A model generated the notes under the pieces. That model did not search any database. It was not told where the DNA came from and worked only from the letters and a program-made list of their open reading frames with translations. Position numbers and translations under genes: made by a program. 64,000 nucleotides of DNA, taken from NCBI GenBank assembly GCA_949825025.1, contig OX463784.1:22379868-22443867 (forward strand). The letters run 5' to 3'. Positions 12,550-24,912 of this stretch are shown in pieces (the first letter of the stretch is position 1; each line of letters starts with the position of its first letter). The stretch comes from Siphlonurus alternatus. Taxonomy: Eukaryota > Arthropoda > Insecta > Ephemeroptera > Siphlonuridae.

Positions 12550-13240
12550 ATTTGATAAATTACAAAACGTTCAGACAACCGTTTTCTATTATGTTTTTCA
12601 TAACAGAGCCTTTCGAAGAATTGTTTACTTTTATGTTAACAATTGTCGTGCATATAACATTGTATTCTTTTACATGGTTTTGACGCATTTTAGGTACAAT
12701 TTACTAAAAATTACAGTAAAAATAAGTAACAAATAATGTTAATATTATTTTTATTTTTTTTTAACAAATTCTAATATACATTTGTTTTTATTTTTGAAGT
12801 TTTAATTTTTTATTGTTAAATTATTTTATTTATATTTTAAATTTAAAGCGTTGTTATATGAATAAAATTTTAACAAATTATTCACATAAAATTCATTTTG
12901 TAAGCATTAAATATAACACAAATTTTACGTACACAAAATATAAAATTATTTTATGCGCAACGTAATTTTAAATTGATAAAATCAAAATATTATGGGAGTA
13001 AGGTTCTCGGCAGGCAGGTAATGTACCACTCAACTGCAGATGAGTCTTTGCTCAGTTCTTAAGGGAGTTAATTCAAATGTGGCTCAAGTAATTCATGTAT
13101 TGCTGTAATTACTTTAAATAGGTTATTAATATTTAACTCCCCATATATAACAATTATGTTTTACAATGAAATAGATGGGAGAGTAACATTTCATTATGCA
13201 CTACTTTTGATAAATTGTCCAAATTTCAACTTCCCTCCTA
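12550..13240. other. AT-rich stretch
   Basis: No gene or repeat recognised. Confidence 0.5.
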
Positions 13241-13245
13241 TTTCA

Positions 13246-13343
13246 GTGGGACGAGTGTGATTCTCCATAAGACTTTGTAGGAGACGAAGAAAGTAGGGAA
13301 CATTGTAGTGGACAACACATTGTGATTTGGGACGCAATTTAAA
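13246..13343. mobile_element. Degraded relative of the GCGTCCCAAAT MITE
   Basis: The right end reads GTGATTTGGGACGCAA, the reverse complement of the TIR (CTGCGTCCCAAATCAC) of the MITE at 34223-34384. The left end has GTGGGACGAG, a poor partner. The resemblance is to one end only, so this is a tentative old copy. Confidence 0.35.
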
Positions 13344-13375
13344 TCTGAATTCTAATTCTTTTCTTCATAAAGAGA

Positions 13376-13735
13376 CACTCCATCCTACCTCTCTCTACCT
13401 ACCTTGCTCCATTAATGAAAGCTGGACACTCCATCCTACCTCTCTACCTACCTTGCTCCATTAATGACAGCTGGACACTCCATCCTACCTCTCTCTCTAT
13501 CTACCTTGCTCCATTAATGACAGCTGGACACTCCATCCTACCTCTCTCTCTATCTACCTTGCTCCATTAATGACAGCTGGTCACTCCATCCTACCTCTCT
13601 CTCTATCTACCTTGCTCTGTTAATGACAGCTGGACACTCCATCCTACCTCTCTCTCTATCTACCTTGCTCCATTAATGAAAGCCGGACACTCCATCCTAC
13701 CTTCCATCTCTACCTTCCTTGGTGGCTGGACACGT
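13376..13735. repeat. Minisatellite, seven units of 49-53 bp
   Basis: CACTCCATCCTACC begins at 13376, 13427, 13476, 13529, 13582, 13635 and 13688. Unit spacing is 51, 49, 53, 53, 53 and 53. Units contain a TC-rich core (CTCTCTCTATCTACC) and CTTGCTCCATTAATGACAGC, and the shorter units lack one or two TC steps. The last unit is diverged. Confidence 0.95.
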
Positions 13736-13920
13736 CGGACGTTTTGCCAATCACGTGACTGCTGGACGTGACGAGAGGGGGCAGAAAAAATCGCGCCTTA
13801 ATGGACTTGAAATTGCTTGCCAATACATGGAGAGATAGGGAACAGCTTAGCCGGGCTCTTCGCTCCAGCAGTAGATTTTGTGAAGTTGAAATTGCAACTC
13901 AGCAAAAATAACCGTACAGG
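13736..13920. promoter_or_regulatory. GC-richer island with E-box palindrome
   Basis: Directly after the minisatellite comes a non-repetitive island with CCAATCACGTGACTG (E-box CACGTG) and GACGTGACGAGAGGGGG. There is no sustained open frame. It is a candidate regulatory region by composition and motif only. Confidence 0.2.
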
Positions 13921-15097
13921 AAAATTACCTTCTTACAGTGTTATGATTGTAACACAATGATTGAAGGTACTATTCAACAACAATGAATACATAAGATTAT
14001 CTTGAAATAGATTAGATCATATGCTAACTCTGCTACTCTCTCTCTTTAAAAGTACCTAATAATGAACCCAATTTAGTCCATCGATATTCTGCTTCATACA
14101 TCCCATAAGGATAATGCAGAACACAATTAAAGCAAAGTTTACAAAAAAAAAAGAATATGATTTTGTTAAAAAATATTGCATCTTTTTAAAAAAATTATTA
14201 TTTAATCACTATTAATAATTATATTGTGATAAAATTAAAATAATTATATAAAGTTTAAAATTTCTGTAAACTTGTTGTATTTTTATTGTTTTAAAAGGAA
14301 GTTTATTTATAAATAAATGAAAATGCATAGTTATAAAATTTAGAATATAAATTAAACATATTAATAAATCAGAACAAACAAAAAATAAGGATCCTTTAAT
14401 TAAGTTACATTACGCGACCAGTGGGTCTTGCTATAACAAGAAAGAAAAAAAAAATCCCATTTATATTTTAGTATTTAAAAACGTGCTTTTTTATTCAATG
14501 CTAATCAATTAAAAATTTTAATCAATATGTGAATGTACAAGTGACATGATTTTAAATGAAAATAATATTAAAATTCCGTGAACTCCCCAATTAACTTTTG
14601 CTACCCACAATGAATAAAATCAAATTTTAAAATATTACTTGAGGATTTTTATATAAGTTCATATTTTGAAACGAGGAGAAAAAAGTGTTGCCACGATTGT
14701 TAATTGCTTAGCCTATTATAATCTACTATAAATATTATACTAACAATATCAAATATTTACTCAAAATGACGAATTTTCTTACTTTCAGTGTTAATCAGGT
14801 CATTGATACACAATCCCTATCAATTTATATAATGCTACATTTTCTTGGCAGTTATGAAATTTTGAATTAATTTATACTTATAAAAATAAATATTATACAG
14901 TATTATCATTTTACGTGTGTAAAACTGTTCAAATTATTGTAATTTTAAAATAATGTTTTTTAAAATAAACATACTACATTAATTAAAAATAAATTGTAAC
15001 ACAAATTAATTTACTTATTCGTTAAAAGTTAATAACTGTAAAATATATTCTAATGTTTACAATTATAATTTATTAACTCGTTATTGTTTTGTTCCAG
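13921..15097. other. AT-rich stretch
   Basis: Nothing recognised apart from the polypyrimidine-rich end that may serve as a splice acceptor for the next feature. Confidence 0.45.
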
Positions 15098-15245
15098 GAC
15101 TCCCCACACGTTCATGACAAGTTCATCTCTCCGTAACTTCGCCGCAAGACTGACGATTTTTCTTCGCTGAAGACCATTTGGATCATAATATAATATTCAC
15201 TATATTTGCGACAGAGAGAAAGTAATGCAACAATAAAAGATTACC
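15098..15245 (+). other. Possible 3' terminal exon
   Basis: TTATTGTTTTGTTCCAG at 15081-15097 is a good 3' splice site. A less AT-rich stretch follows for about 80 bases and then an AATAAA at 15232-15237. One frame is open for about 27 codons after the acceptor before TGA. This pattern fits a last exon of a coding gene or long non-coding RNA read left to right. An older MITE appears to begin at about 15236, so the AATAAA may belong to that element. Confidence 0.25.
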
Positions 15246-15583
15246 ACTAGAAGATGTTTACTAGTTCAGTTTTGAAACTTTGCAGAAAGATTTATATTAG
15301 GGTTTGTAACCTATCTGCAAAGTCATACAGTCAAATTAATTTGAAATTCCCTCCAGAAGAAGCCGGAAATGAGTAGTTTCTAATCTTCCTGTTCATGTCC
15401 GATTTTTGTACTTTTGCATACAAGTCAGTCCTCTTATTGCAAAGCTCTCTATAAAATTTCAAACTCCAAATGCAAACGGGAAGGCCAGAAACCTCTCACT
15501 TCCGGAGGGAATATCATGTAAATTTGACTATAAGATACACAAAATCATTCCACTTCCGGTTACTTCCAGTGGTAATCTTACAT
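15236..15583. mobile_element. Older CAGTC-related MITE, split by a younger one
   Basis: The left end AGATTACCACTAGAAG (about 15239) pairs with CTTCCAGTGGTAATCT (about 15563-15579). The internal block CAGTTTTGAAACTTTGCAGA matches the inside of copies at 45622 and 18042. The complete copy at 15328-15530 sits inside it, so this is an older element interrupted by a related one. Confidence 0.5.
15328..15530. mobile_element. CAGTC-type MITE, copy 1 (nested)
   Basis: The left end CAGTCAAATTAATTTGAAAT pairs with ATGTAAATTTGACTA at the right. The subterminal blocks are CCTCCAGAAGAAGCCGGAAATG and CACTTCCGGAGGG. TA flanks both ends (15326-15327 and 15531-15532), the Tc1/mariner target duplication. It has no coding capacity. 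The open frame at 15406-15666 lies mostly in it. Confidence 0.75.
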
Positions 15584-15840
15584 TTGCTGAACTATGGCTA
15601 AAATTCAAATGTAAATTTAAAATTCAATGGAGGCTTCAAGTCAGCTTATTTTCTATAATCATCTGATCTGAACCTATATATAACAAACAGTATGAAAAAA
15701 TTGCCATTTTAGATAAAAAATTTTTAGATGTTAATAAACTCTTGATTCAAATCAGAATGACGTTCATTTGATTATGTGATATTTTAAAATTATTAACTTT
15801 AATAATTACTGAAAAATAATTTTTGGACATGGTAGCTATA

Positions 15841-15984
15841 AAGCTGGTATTACACCATACAATTTTGCATACAAGTTTTCCTTACAATAAAATTTAATCT
15901 ACATACAAACAAATGGAGTTCAAGTTTTCTTGTAAGGAAAAATTGTATTCAATAGTTAAAAAAAATATCGTGTAATACCGGCTT
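15841..15984. mobile_element. 144-bp MITE (AAGCCGGTATTACAC)
   Basis: AAGCTGGTATTACACCATAC at the left pairs with ATCGTGTAATACCGGCTT at the right. A second inner pair, TTTTCCTTACAA and TTGTAAGGAAAA, follows. It has no coding capacity, and the flanking duplication is unclear. Confidence 0.7.
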
Positions 15985-15989
15985 AATAA

Positions 15990-17204
15990 TGTAGAAAATG
16001 CAACTTGAAGGCTCTATTTGAATTTTATCATTGAAATTCTATAACATAATGTGCATTTATTAATATTGCAAAGTAAAATGATAAAATTTAAAATGTAAAA
16101 GAAGTACATCGTTAATTGATGATGAATATTATTAAACATTATGTATGTCAGACCTTTTTTTTTATTGAAATGTCAGAAATTACTGAGTCAATATATTAAT
16201 AATTATATCTGAAACTTTGTTAATGCCCATTTGTTGATTTTTGTTCATTTTTAAATTCACTGCATGTAGTAGCATTGTCTAAAATTTTGAGGAATCAGAA
16301 CGACTCCAATTCAAAATTTTTTAATTTTTGTTATTAAAAAATCCTCTCAATTTGGAGTCTTCCTAAATGACAAAAAGGTGTAATTTTCAATTATTTTAAC
16401 TTTACGAAAAAATTGTTAAATTTGTTTAAATTTTGAACTAGTCAATGTCAAATTCGTGTTTAAAAGTTACAGCGGTAAATTTGCCTTGTAAATTAGCAAT
16501 GTTAATTATTATTGTAATTTAATTGATTAATTAAGAGGTGCTGTTCCCTCATCGAATTCCTGTGTATATAAATATGTGTATAAATATTGCATTTAAGTTA
16601 AAATAAACATTTTTAATAACATTTTTATGTTGTGAAAATTAAAATTTTCCATCCCCTTTTCTACAAAACATATTTTTTTAATTTATTAGAACATAATTAT
16701 ATGAGCTACATATTTTACGTTTTATGTTATAAAATTTTTCAATATAGATTTTATAGGGACAATGTTTGTATAGCTCGAAATTTCATTAATATTTTACTAT
16801 CGTAATTATATTATCTTTCATAATATTTACATTAAGAAAAAATGGAAAAATAATTCAATTTTTTTTTAATATTTTTGTTTTGAGTTTTTCTCTTTTTAAT
16901 AAAAAAAATGTTATTAAATTTCATGGCAAATGACAGATTTTCAGGTGCTTAGCTCAATAATCAACATTTTTAATGTCTCTTTAATAAATATATGAAAATA
17001 GAGGCTGAGGTATTTCAATAGGAGCTCTTCACTAAAGAATTTGGCATAGATTTTAGCCTATAATATAGAATTTTTTTAAACTTGCTAAAAATTCAGTGCT
17101 ATAAAATAGGAAATTTTAAAACTGATTTAAATATCTTGGCTAAAATGTATCCTAAAAATTCTTCGTGACTATAGCTCAATGTTATATATATATACACCTA
17201 AAGA
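15990..17204. other. AT-rich stretch
   Basis: No gene or clear repeat seen. Confidence 0.5.
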
Positions 17205-17670
17205 CACCACGAACGTGATCCCGTTCTAAATACTGAAGTTTCAGCTCCAAGAGACAAAGATATACAAATTTGAAATTTTTGGAGACGTAGGAAAAGAGCA
17301 CCCAGTGGAGTTTCTACTTCAAAATTTTTTATATGCATAAATGGATAGAAGGTGCAAAGTTATGCTACTCTGATTTTTTTTTTCAGATTTTTAGAGTCCT
17401 GGAACTATTTAAAAAAAAAATAAAATATTGAAAACACAGAGAGTGACGCCTCTTAATAAAAGGAATAGATCTAAAAGGGGCGTGGGTTCAAACCCGACCT
17501 CGGCCAACCTTTTTAGCAAGGCTCTAAAAAAATCTTTTAAAAAAAAATGGAATGGCATAACTTTCATTTTTTCAATAAAAATTAATGAGATCGATACTCC
17601 GTTCTAATCCCAAAATATGTCAATTTTATCATGACTGTCCACAAACTGAGCGGAGGTAACGTTCGTGGTG
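17205..17670. mobile_element. Inverted-repeat element with CACCACGAACGT ends (family H1)
   Basis: CACCACGAACG at the left pairs with CGTTCGTGGTG at the right. Inside is AGCTCCAAGAGACAAAGA, also seen near 19840 and 32075. A block from AAATGGATAGAAGGTGCAAA through TTTTTCAGATTTTTAGAG matches the arms of hairpins at 33211-33543 and 47063-47396. A string GGGTTCAAACCCGACC in the middle looks like a Pol III B-box but has no A-box upstream. Non-autonomous. Confidence 0.65.
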
Positions 17671-18040
17671 ACCAGAGGTGTACATATTTTATTACATAAC
17701 GTGGTCTGAAGAAGTTTAATGGAGAAAAAGCAAGGAGCAGTAAATAGAAATTAAGAAGACACTTCATATTTTTTTTTTTCCTTTTCTCTCAAAGGACACA
17801 AAAGTTCACAAACACACATTTATAATGAGAAAATTCCACATTAGTTTTCCACCAAAAAGTTCTCTAATTTATCAAAATTTATTACATAGAGTATTAATCA
17901 AAAATATAACATTTTGCTTCAAGATAAAGTTAAAAGAATTTTCTCCCATTGTTTCAATATTAGCAAAGTTTGTATATTAGATTATCAGACAGAATGTGTA
18001 ATAAGTTGAGCTAAGTTATCTTATAATACATCGTCTTTGT
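17671..18040. other. AT-rich spacer
   Basis: No gene seen. The minus-strand frame near 17582-17767 overlaps the end of the preceding element. Confidence 0.45.
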
Positions 18041-18041
18041 A

Positions 18042-18234
18042 CAGTCGAATTTAATTTACATTCTCCCGGAAGTATTGAAGTTTTTGGATATTCTGTTTGT
18101 AATTTTAATTTAAAACTTTGTAGAAGGGTTTGTTGTAGAATTACTGAACTATATTTGAAATTGTAGCGCTGAAATACGAATAGGAAGATCAGAAACCTTA
18201 CACTTCCGGTGAAAAAATTATATAAATTTGACTG
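18042..18234. mobile_element. CAGTC-type MITE, copy 2
   Basis: CAGTCGAATTTAATTTACAT pairs with ATATAAATTTGACTG, and the subterminal blocks are CTCCCGGAAGTA and ACACTTCCGGTG. The left flank is TA and the right flank is TG, consistent with a mutated TA duplication. An internal AAAACTTTGTAGAAGGGTTT matches other copies. Confidence 0.7.
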
Positions 18235-18273
18235 TGTAGAATAATAAGCTGAATTTCTTATCTCATATTATAA

Positions 18274-18465
18274 TCAAATTAATTTACATTTTGCTACAGG
18301 AAAAATAGACCAACAAACAAGATTTCTGCCATCGATTTTCATATTTAAATTTAAAATGGTATAATTGATAAATATAGTAAGTTTCAAAATTAAAGGATCA
18401 ACACGAGGACCAGAAACACTCTATTTCCGGCTACTTCCGGCGGGAAATTTAATTTAAAATTTGTG
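18274..18465. mobile_element. CAGTC-type MITE, copy 3, degraded
   Basis: Starts near CAAATTAATTTACATTTTGC and ends near CTTCCGGCTACTTCCGGCGGG with AAATTTAATTTAAA. The terminal CAGTC is lost. It lies in tandem with copy 2. Confidence 0.45.
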
Positions 18466-18574
18466 TGGTAACCATGACAACCACTTGGTATTCACATCAG
18501 GTGACAGCAGGTAAGACGCTGATGAGAACTAACTTTATACAAGAAGATGCTCACATATATACTTGTGGTGGGGC

Positions 18575-18688
18575 TTAGCTACATTATTACTACTATCAGA
18601 ACCAAAAAGGTGTGCCCCTGAATAGCATACAAGTTCCATAAGGAGAGGGACATACTTTTTTGGTTCCGATAGTAGTGGAGTTACTAAA
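18575..18688. mobile_element. 114-bp palindromic MITE (ACTACTATCGGAACC)
   Basis: TTAGCTACATTATTACTACT at the left pairs with AGTAGTGGAGTTACTAAA at the right, and the arms continue inward as ATCAGAACCAAAAAGGTGTG against CATACTTTTTTGGTTCCGAT. The minus-strand frame here is a by-product. Confidence 0.75.
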
Positions 18689-18699
18689 CTAATCATGCT

Positions 18700-19750
18700 A
18701 TATATTCGCATGTGTGTATCAATGATAATATAGAGTATTATAATATTAAACATATAGTTAATATAAAGTTTAATATTTAGTAATATTAAACGTTATATAC
18801 CCATGCAAAACATTGTATACAAAATCTTTTGAAATACATTTTAGTATAAAAATATTTTTATCATTAATTTGTTTTTTACTCGAAAATATTAATTTATTTT
18901 TATTTCTAATGTAATATTAAAAAAAAATGTTCAAAAGCAATTGAAGTTTTAAGTTACTTGTGAGAGAGATTGTACAATAATCAGAAAAAAAATATAGCTT
19001 ATTATATCGACTTCATAGATGATACATGTAATTTAATTGATTGCCACGCGTCCAGGAAAATTTGGTTGTGTTTCAAAATAATGGCCAGCTTTTGGGCCAT
19101 AAGACACTGGGTTCTCTAAAATTGTCTTTATATATAAATACAGCCAGTACATTTCACGTAGAAGTTCATTAATCAAATGAAAAAGATAGTCACTTTTTAA
19201 TACATGTGCACCATGGGTAAATTTTCTTCATGTTGTCCACATTCTTTTGTAATAACAAATAATGAATTCGAGCAAGAACTTGTATTTAATATACTGTATA
19301 ATACTAGCATTGTTTAAAAAGTCTTTCAACAGCAATATTTTATATATTTTAACATTTTTAATATTGACAGCTTAGAAATAAAAGATTTACAAATAATGCT
19401 TCGAAGCACTACATTTTTGCATATCATTATTGGAAATAAAATGCTGTTGAAGCAGAAATATTCAATATACAATTCTATATGGTAATTCTTGCACACTATT
19501 ACAAATGTTACATTCAAATAATATATAATACAGCACATTTTATTAAAAAGCAAGCTCAAGCTGCTAATTAGTAGCTAATTACGAACAAATTCAATAGATT
19601 GCTAGTTAGTAAATGTTCAGCAGTGCATGTCACTACGTACGAATGTGGTTAACTTGAGTACGAAACCTCGCTCGGTTCTCTGATCGACTGAATTCTCACA
19701 CACAAAACGTGGCGTGCTAATTAAAACAAGCAGCCAAGTTCGTTATTTTT
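18700..19750. other. AT-rich stretch
   Basis: No gene recognised; several chance frames on the minus strand. Confidence 0.5.
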
Positions 19751-19794
19751 ATATAACTTTTTATATGGGAAATAAATTAATACAGACATATAAC

Positions 19795-19945
19795 TTGAGA
19801 CAGCACAAACGTTACCACACTGCTTGATTTGCTGAAGTTCCAAGAGACACAGAAGTGCAGATTTGCAATTTTTGGGGGAAGAAAGGGTAAAGGGTAAGGT
19901 AACACGGATCAACTGATCGACGTAGTCCCATTTGATTAACATGTA
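19795..19945. mobile_element. Fragment of family H1 (end only)
   Basis: CAGCACAAACGTTACCAC and GTTCCAAGAGACACAGAAG with ATTTGCAATTTTTGGGGGAA match the left part of the 17205 element and the left part of 32045-32558. The other end is absent. Confidence 0.5.
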
Positions 19946-19949
19946 AAAC

Positions 19950-21040
19950 TTAAATTCACAAGTTTTCTGAAATTTTTATGAGCGATGGATTTTAGTACCT
20001 AAAAGTCACAGAAAAAATTACAAAACAATTAAACGATTCGTTTTAAATTAAGTTTAATTAAAAAATAGGTCACTTTAAGGAATACTTCTTAAATTGCTAT
20101 ATTATTATTTATATTCAAAATTAATATGAATATGATATTATTACTTCATTTTTAACTCGGCATTTTTTTGTTTTAGCACATATTACTACAAACATAATTA
20201 AAATTATAATTACACAAACATCCCACTATAAACCTGACATTGTTGTAATATTTTTTATAGTACAACAATTTGCATTCTAAGGACTTTTTCATATAATGAT
20301 GCAAGCGCATTATAACATTTATAACTGCAATAAAATGCATTTAGGTTATGAGTCATTAAGAAAATATGTGCATATATTGTATAAATTAATAATTTCAACT
20401 TCGTGAAAAGTATTATTTTATTTTCTATATACATTTTTTTATTTTTTTTCATTACAATAGTTAGAAACACAACAAATAAGTTATTGATTCCATTTCCTAG
20501 GGTATTTGAAAAGGATCAATAACCTTTTATTGCCTTATGATAAAATAATGCAATAATTTCTTCCAGAATACCTTTAGTAATTGAAGTTTAAAGAATATTT
20601 GCATTTTTACTTTTGGTGACTATTTCATTTGTCAAACTGTATGACTTTATGACATTTGTATATTTGTAATAATATAAAATAAATAGACTTTAAATTGACG
20701 ATCAATATTCCAAGTTACGTTAATTTCTGTATATTTTTATTCTACTGTTACCATCATTATAATATTCTGTCAATAATATTACATCATATAGATACTAAAA
20801 AAAAACATTTTCAAATAACTGCATATATTTCGCTATTGAAGCATAAAATTTTACCGTAAAATACATTATTTTTTTTGTAAATAAATAAATTATATTTGAG
20901 ATATTGATTTTCACAATATTTTTTAACTTTATTTTCTGTGGTGAAATTACAAAGCATGCAACGTTGTGTGGTGTTCAGTGAGGCAGGTAGGTGAGCAGAC
21001 GGTGGTTTGTTACAATAAATTAGCTTCGGTCTGATAGTAT
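19950..21040. other. AT-rich stretch
   Basis: Nothing recognised. Confidence 0.5.
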
Positions 21041-21042
21041 AG

Positions 21043-21048
<6 letters not shown>

Positions 21049-21126
<78 letters not shown>
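21049..21126. repeat. (GA)39 microsatellite
   Basis: An uninterrupted GA run. A purine-rich decayed skirt continues to about 21340. The minus-strand frame across it (a Leu-Ser run) is an artefact. Confidence 0.99.
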
Positions 21127-21128
<2 letters not shown>

Positions 21129-21340
21129 CGAAGGTATACTGTACATCTCCACAGAAACAGAGGTCCAAAAAGAGATTCTAAAACTTTATTCACAGATATA
21201 TAGGCAATACAAATTCAGAGAGAATATATGGACACAAAAGCTTGCATGGACAGAAGAATAGAGAACGATGTAAATAGATAGGCAAAAAGATATACCACAA
21301 GAGATCTATTGATATACATTACATATAGGAGGAAGAGAGA

Positions 21341-23320
21341 TGATATCTACCCCGACTGTCGTACGTTCACCACCGGGATGCAGGGGGATGCAGGTGAGGG
21401 CGGTTGAGGCAGGTGAGAAGTGTCATTGTTACCTCCATTGTTACCAGCTTATGTATTATTGGCAACTACTATCTGTATATTCTCAGAGTTTGTGTGCGTG
21501 GGGTCGTGCCACAAACTACCAATTTATTGTCAATGTCACACCAAAATATTTACACCTACTGAATGTGCTTTTACATTCACAAAACCATTTCCTGGTGGCA
21601 TACAAAACTAAAGAGTTTTAAAGTCAAAGCATGAAGTTTGCAAAGCTATTTATTGTATTATATGGATGAATGTTATATTTTTTTAAAAAGTAAACTTTGC
21701 AATATTTGCTTATTTTATATATATAAAATGTTTTTATTGATATTTGTATCAATATATGGAAAGACAGAAATCCTCCAACTTCCATATCTCTGGTGTATCT
21801 CTCGAGACTCTGCAAATTTGTATACTAAAATGTCTGTTGGTTTTATAGACCGAGCAGAGTTCCTTGCTGGCTGTAAAAAAAATTTAATGGTTTTCCAATT
21901 CCTTGACCTTTATATTTGATCTTACATGTTGAATAACTCATGTGGGTGGAATAATACAAGTAATTTAATGTATGAAAATGTACATAAAATGTACATAAAT
22001 GCTGGGATATATGAGTGGGAGATAAAAAATTTAATGTAAAATATGAAATAAGTATTTAAATGATAAGCATATTTTAGTATAATTAAGTTTAATAAAATTC
22101 CCCCAAGCGTCCATTATATGAGATCTTCTGTATTTTATATATGTACAATAATATGTCGGCAACTATGTTCTTTATTATCATATTCATGTACATTATATCT
22201 TGTAATAATGTTAATTCAAGTCATAGTGAACGTTTTTTATTATTCATAATTTTACTTTAGATTATCATAATGACTATACACAATTTTACTTGTTGACAAA
22301 ACGAATGAAATATTTTCAGTTTTTGTGTTATCATCCTGGTTTTGTTGTATATGGGACATATATGTCAAGGAATAAAAAAATCATCTTACTCATTTTTGAG
22401 ATTTTCTTTTCTTTTTACTGCATCTACGTGCACTGGTGCACGTACATTCCATAGTTAAAATTCATTTATTATATAACGAGACTTATAATTCAAAACAGCC
22501 TTTATATTTTTGATGAATTTAAAAAAATAATTTTTTGATAAGTAAACGAGTAACAAGAAATTTAGGTAATTGTAAAAATATTGATTTGTAATTTAACTAA
22601 TACATAAAATACAATGAAAGGAATCAAAACATTAGTATAAATTTCTTTGGGTGAAATAAATAAATAAAATAAAATGAATTAATTAAAGGAAAGTTTCAAT
22701 CTTCACGTTACCTAATGTGGTGCGCAAGTTATATTTTCTGTGTACGTACTATAACAAATTGGTAATGCATTTTTAAAAATGTAAATAAATAATTTCTATT
22801 TAACTTGTGTACGTTTACAACATATCATAATTTTTAAATCGATTTATTATAATAAAATTAATTTTCAATATATATATAAAAATAAATATAAATTTAATAT
22901 TATTTAGTTCAATATATAAAGTTACATTATTTGCACTTAAAATATATTTTAAGATATTTATAATATTAAAATAAAAAAAAATACAATAAATAAAAAATGA
23001 ATAATTTAAATTATTAAATGATATTAGTTTAGAACAAAAAGAATAGAGTAATTTTTCTAATAAATACAAAGCGTAAAAAAAGCCAAGCATTCTTTTTGTA
23101 ACAAAATAACACAATTATAATAATGAAAACAACAAAGTTTAATTCTATAACACAATAAGGCAGAACTCCCGTTCTATAAAATAATAAGCCAATTTATCTC
23201 ATTATATTGTACGTTAAACACAGAGAGCGTCCCTTTAATTATAATAAATACATAAAATTGAGAAGCATACAATTACACCTAACTGTAAACCCTCCCTTAT
23301 TAAATTTAATCCTCCCTGAC
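21341..23320. other. AT-rich stretch
   Basis: Several short frames (for example 21340-21621 and 22815-23114) show low-complexity composition and no domain. No gene called. Confidence 0.5.
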
Positions 23321-23490
23321 TTATGGTGTCCCCTTCAAGTTTCTAAGTACATTCAGGAGGCTCGCTGGACCAGTCTGTGATGCTGTGATAGCATCTCTCT
23401 CTACGGGCGGTAGCAACTTGAGAGTCGGCCTTGCCGTGATAATTGCCTTAGATATCGAGGAACGAACTGGTCAGTCTACATTCAGTGTAC
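23321..23490. promoter_or_regulatory. GC-richer patch of unknown nature
   Basis: Unlike its flanks it is balanced in composition, with GGAGGCTCGCTGGACCAG and CTACGGGCGGTAGC. No open frame spans it and it has no relative in the window. Confidence 0.15.
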
Positions 23491-23732
23491 TTAAGTAGCC
23501 ATATAAGCATTTAAGTACCTAATTTATGTAATAGTAGAGATCAAAGTAGCCTATTATGAGTATACTAGTGCTAAACTGTTATAGCATTTTCAAGAAGGTT
23601 TGTTATCAACTTATTTATCAGGAATTTTTATCCTTATTGACAATAGAAGATGGTTAGATTAGAATTAATATGCTTAGTGAATTTCATGAAATAGTCCAGT
23701 CAACGCCGACACGACTCAATGTTAAACGAAAC

Positions 23733-24764
23733 AAAATTCGCAAGTTACTGAATTTTTCAAAATCGGTTTATTTTAACCTTCTGAACATCCCAGTGAAGTT
23801 CCCCCAAAATCCGCCTGGAGCGTTAGCCGCCATATTGGTGTAAAGTCGTAAAAAAAGGAATTTTTGTATTAATTTTTTTCTAGCTAACCAGATGCAGCAA
23901 AGAAAAACTGAAAACGCAGAAATAAAGAAGAATGTGTGTTTTATTATAATATACAAAGAAAATTTACATATTTTTAATAATTATGCTCTTAATTGTCAAT
24001 TTAATTAATATTTAATTGTTTGTTCTTTACTATTTATGGATTTACAACGTTAAATAATGGTGGAATATTTAAATGCTTCGAATAAAATAGTTGGCAAATG
24101 TTATTAGCTATGCGTGAACACTATTTTTATGTATGTACTATGATGAGGAAAGAAGTTATGATTTTTTTTCGTCAAGCGCGCGCGTGAAAGGCGCTCGCTC
24201 AGAGGGGAGATACAATGTTAAAATACATGTGCAGCGCACCGCGTTCAACGCCGCGCCGCTCCGGCTTACTGAAAACTATATTACACAAATAATAATAGTA
24301 AACTATAGATATATATAATATTATAATATACTGTATATTATTATTGTATATATAATTATGCTGCTTGTATACTTCGTTACTACCCATTTATTAGCAACAG
24401 TTGCCAGCATTCGACCTATAATATTTATATTTATGTATATACTATATAGAGTTTGTTAAAAATTTACAAAAAAAAAAAAACTTAAGGTATTAATAACAGT
24501 CACTTTATACACAAAAATCTTAAGCATCTATCACATATATATAACATTATTGCCAGTTGAATATATACAATACCTTTTTGACTTGCGATAATACGATACA
24601 TAATACTTTAATTCTCAAGTATACAGTATATACCACAGCCTAGCTAGGCAATTGAGTTGTAATTAGTTACATAAATTAAAAAAATGTTTCATACTATATT
24701 ATAAAACAAATCAGAAACAATTTCACTATATAAATAATCTGAACGGTATATAATTATATGACAT
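23733..24764 (+). repeat. Left inverted arm of the fold-back element
   Basis: Pairs with 26291-27314. The match ends just inside CAGATTATTTATATAG (reverse strand) and GACATATT, where the loop begins. Confidence 0.85.
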
Positions 24765-24774
24765 ATTGCACGTG

Positions 24775-24912
24775 GAATTTAAGATGGTGAGTTGGCGCTG
24801 CTGTGGTGACTGCTGTTAATTTTCTTCTGTCGTGTATTTTTGTGAATAATTCTGCACAGTGACTTGAAACTAACACTTTTCGATCTGTGAATGAATTATC
24901 TACGTGAGTATA
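24775..24912 (+). other. Possible 5' exon at the inner edge of the left arm
   Basis: Immediately inside the arm the sequence is less AT-rich and ends at TATCTAC followed by GTGAGTAT (24904-24911), a near-ideal 5' splice donor. A short ATG frame (ATGGTGAGTTGGCGC) lies in it. It may be the relic of a transcription unit carried by the element. No partner acceptor was identified. Confidence 0.2.

Noticed and set aside
17480..17515. tRNA-like T-arm (GGGTTCAAACCCGACC)
   Set aside because: No A-box or tRNA fold upstream; it lies in the loop of an inverted-repeat element.
20811..21152. 113-residue frame with a long Leu-Ser run
   Set aside because: Reads through the GA microsatellite; no domain on either side.
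22815..23114. 99-residue hydrophobic minus-strand frame
   Set aside because: Ile/Asn/Phe/Tyr-rich low complexity typical of AT-rich DNA; no conserved feature.
24133..24387. Frames duplicated at 26662-26916
   Set aside because: Mirror copies caused by the inverted arms; no domain, and both strands are open.
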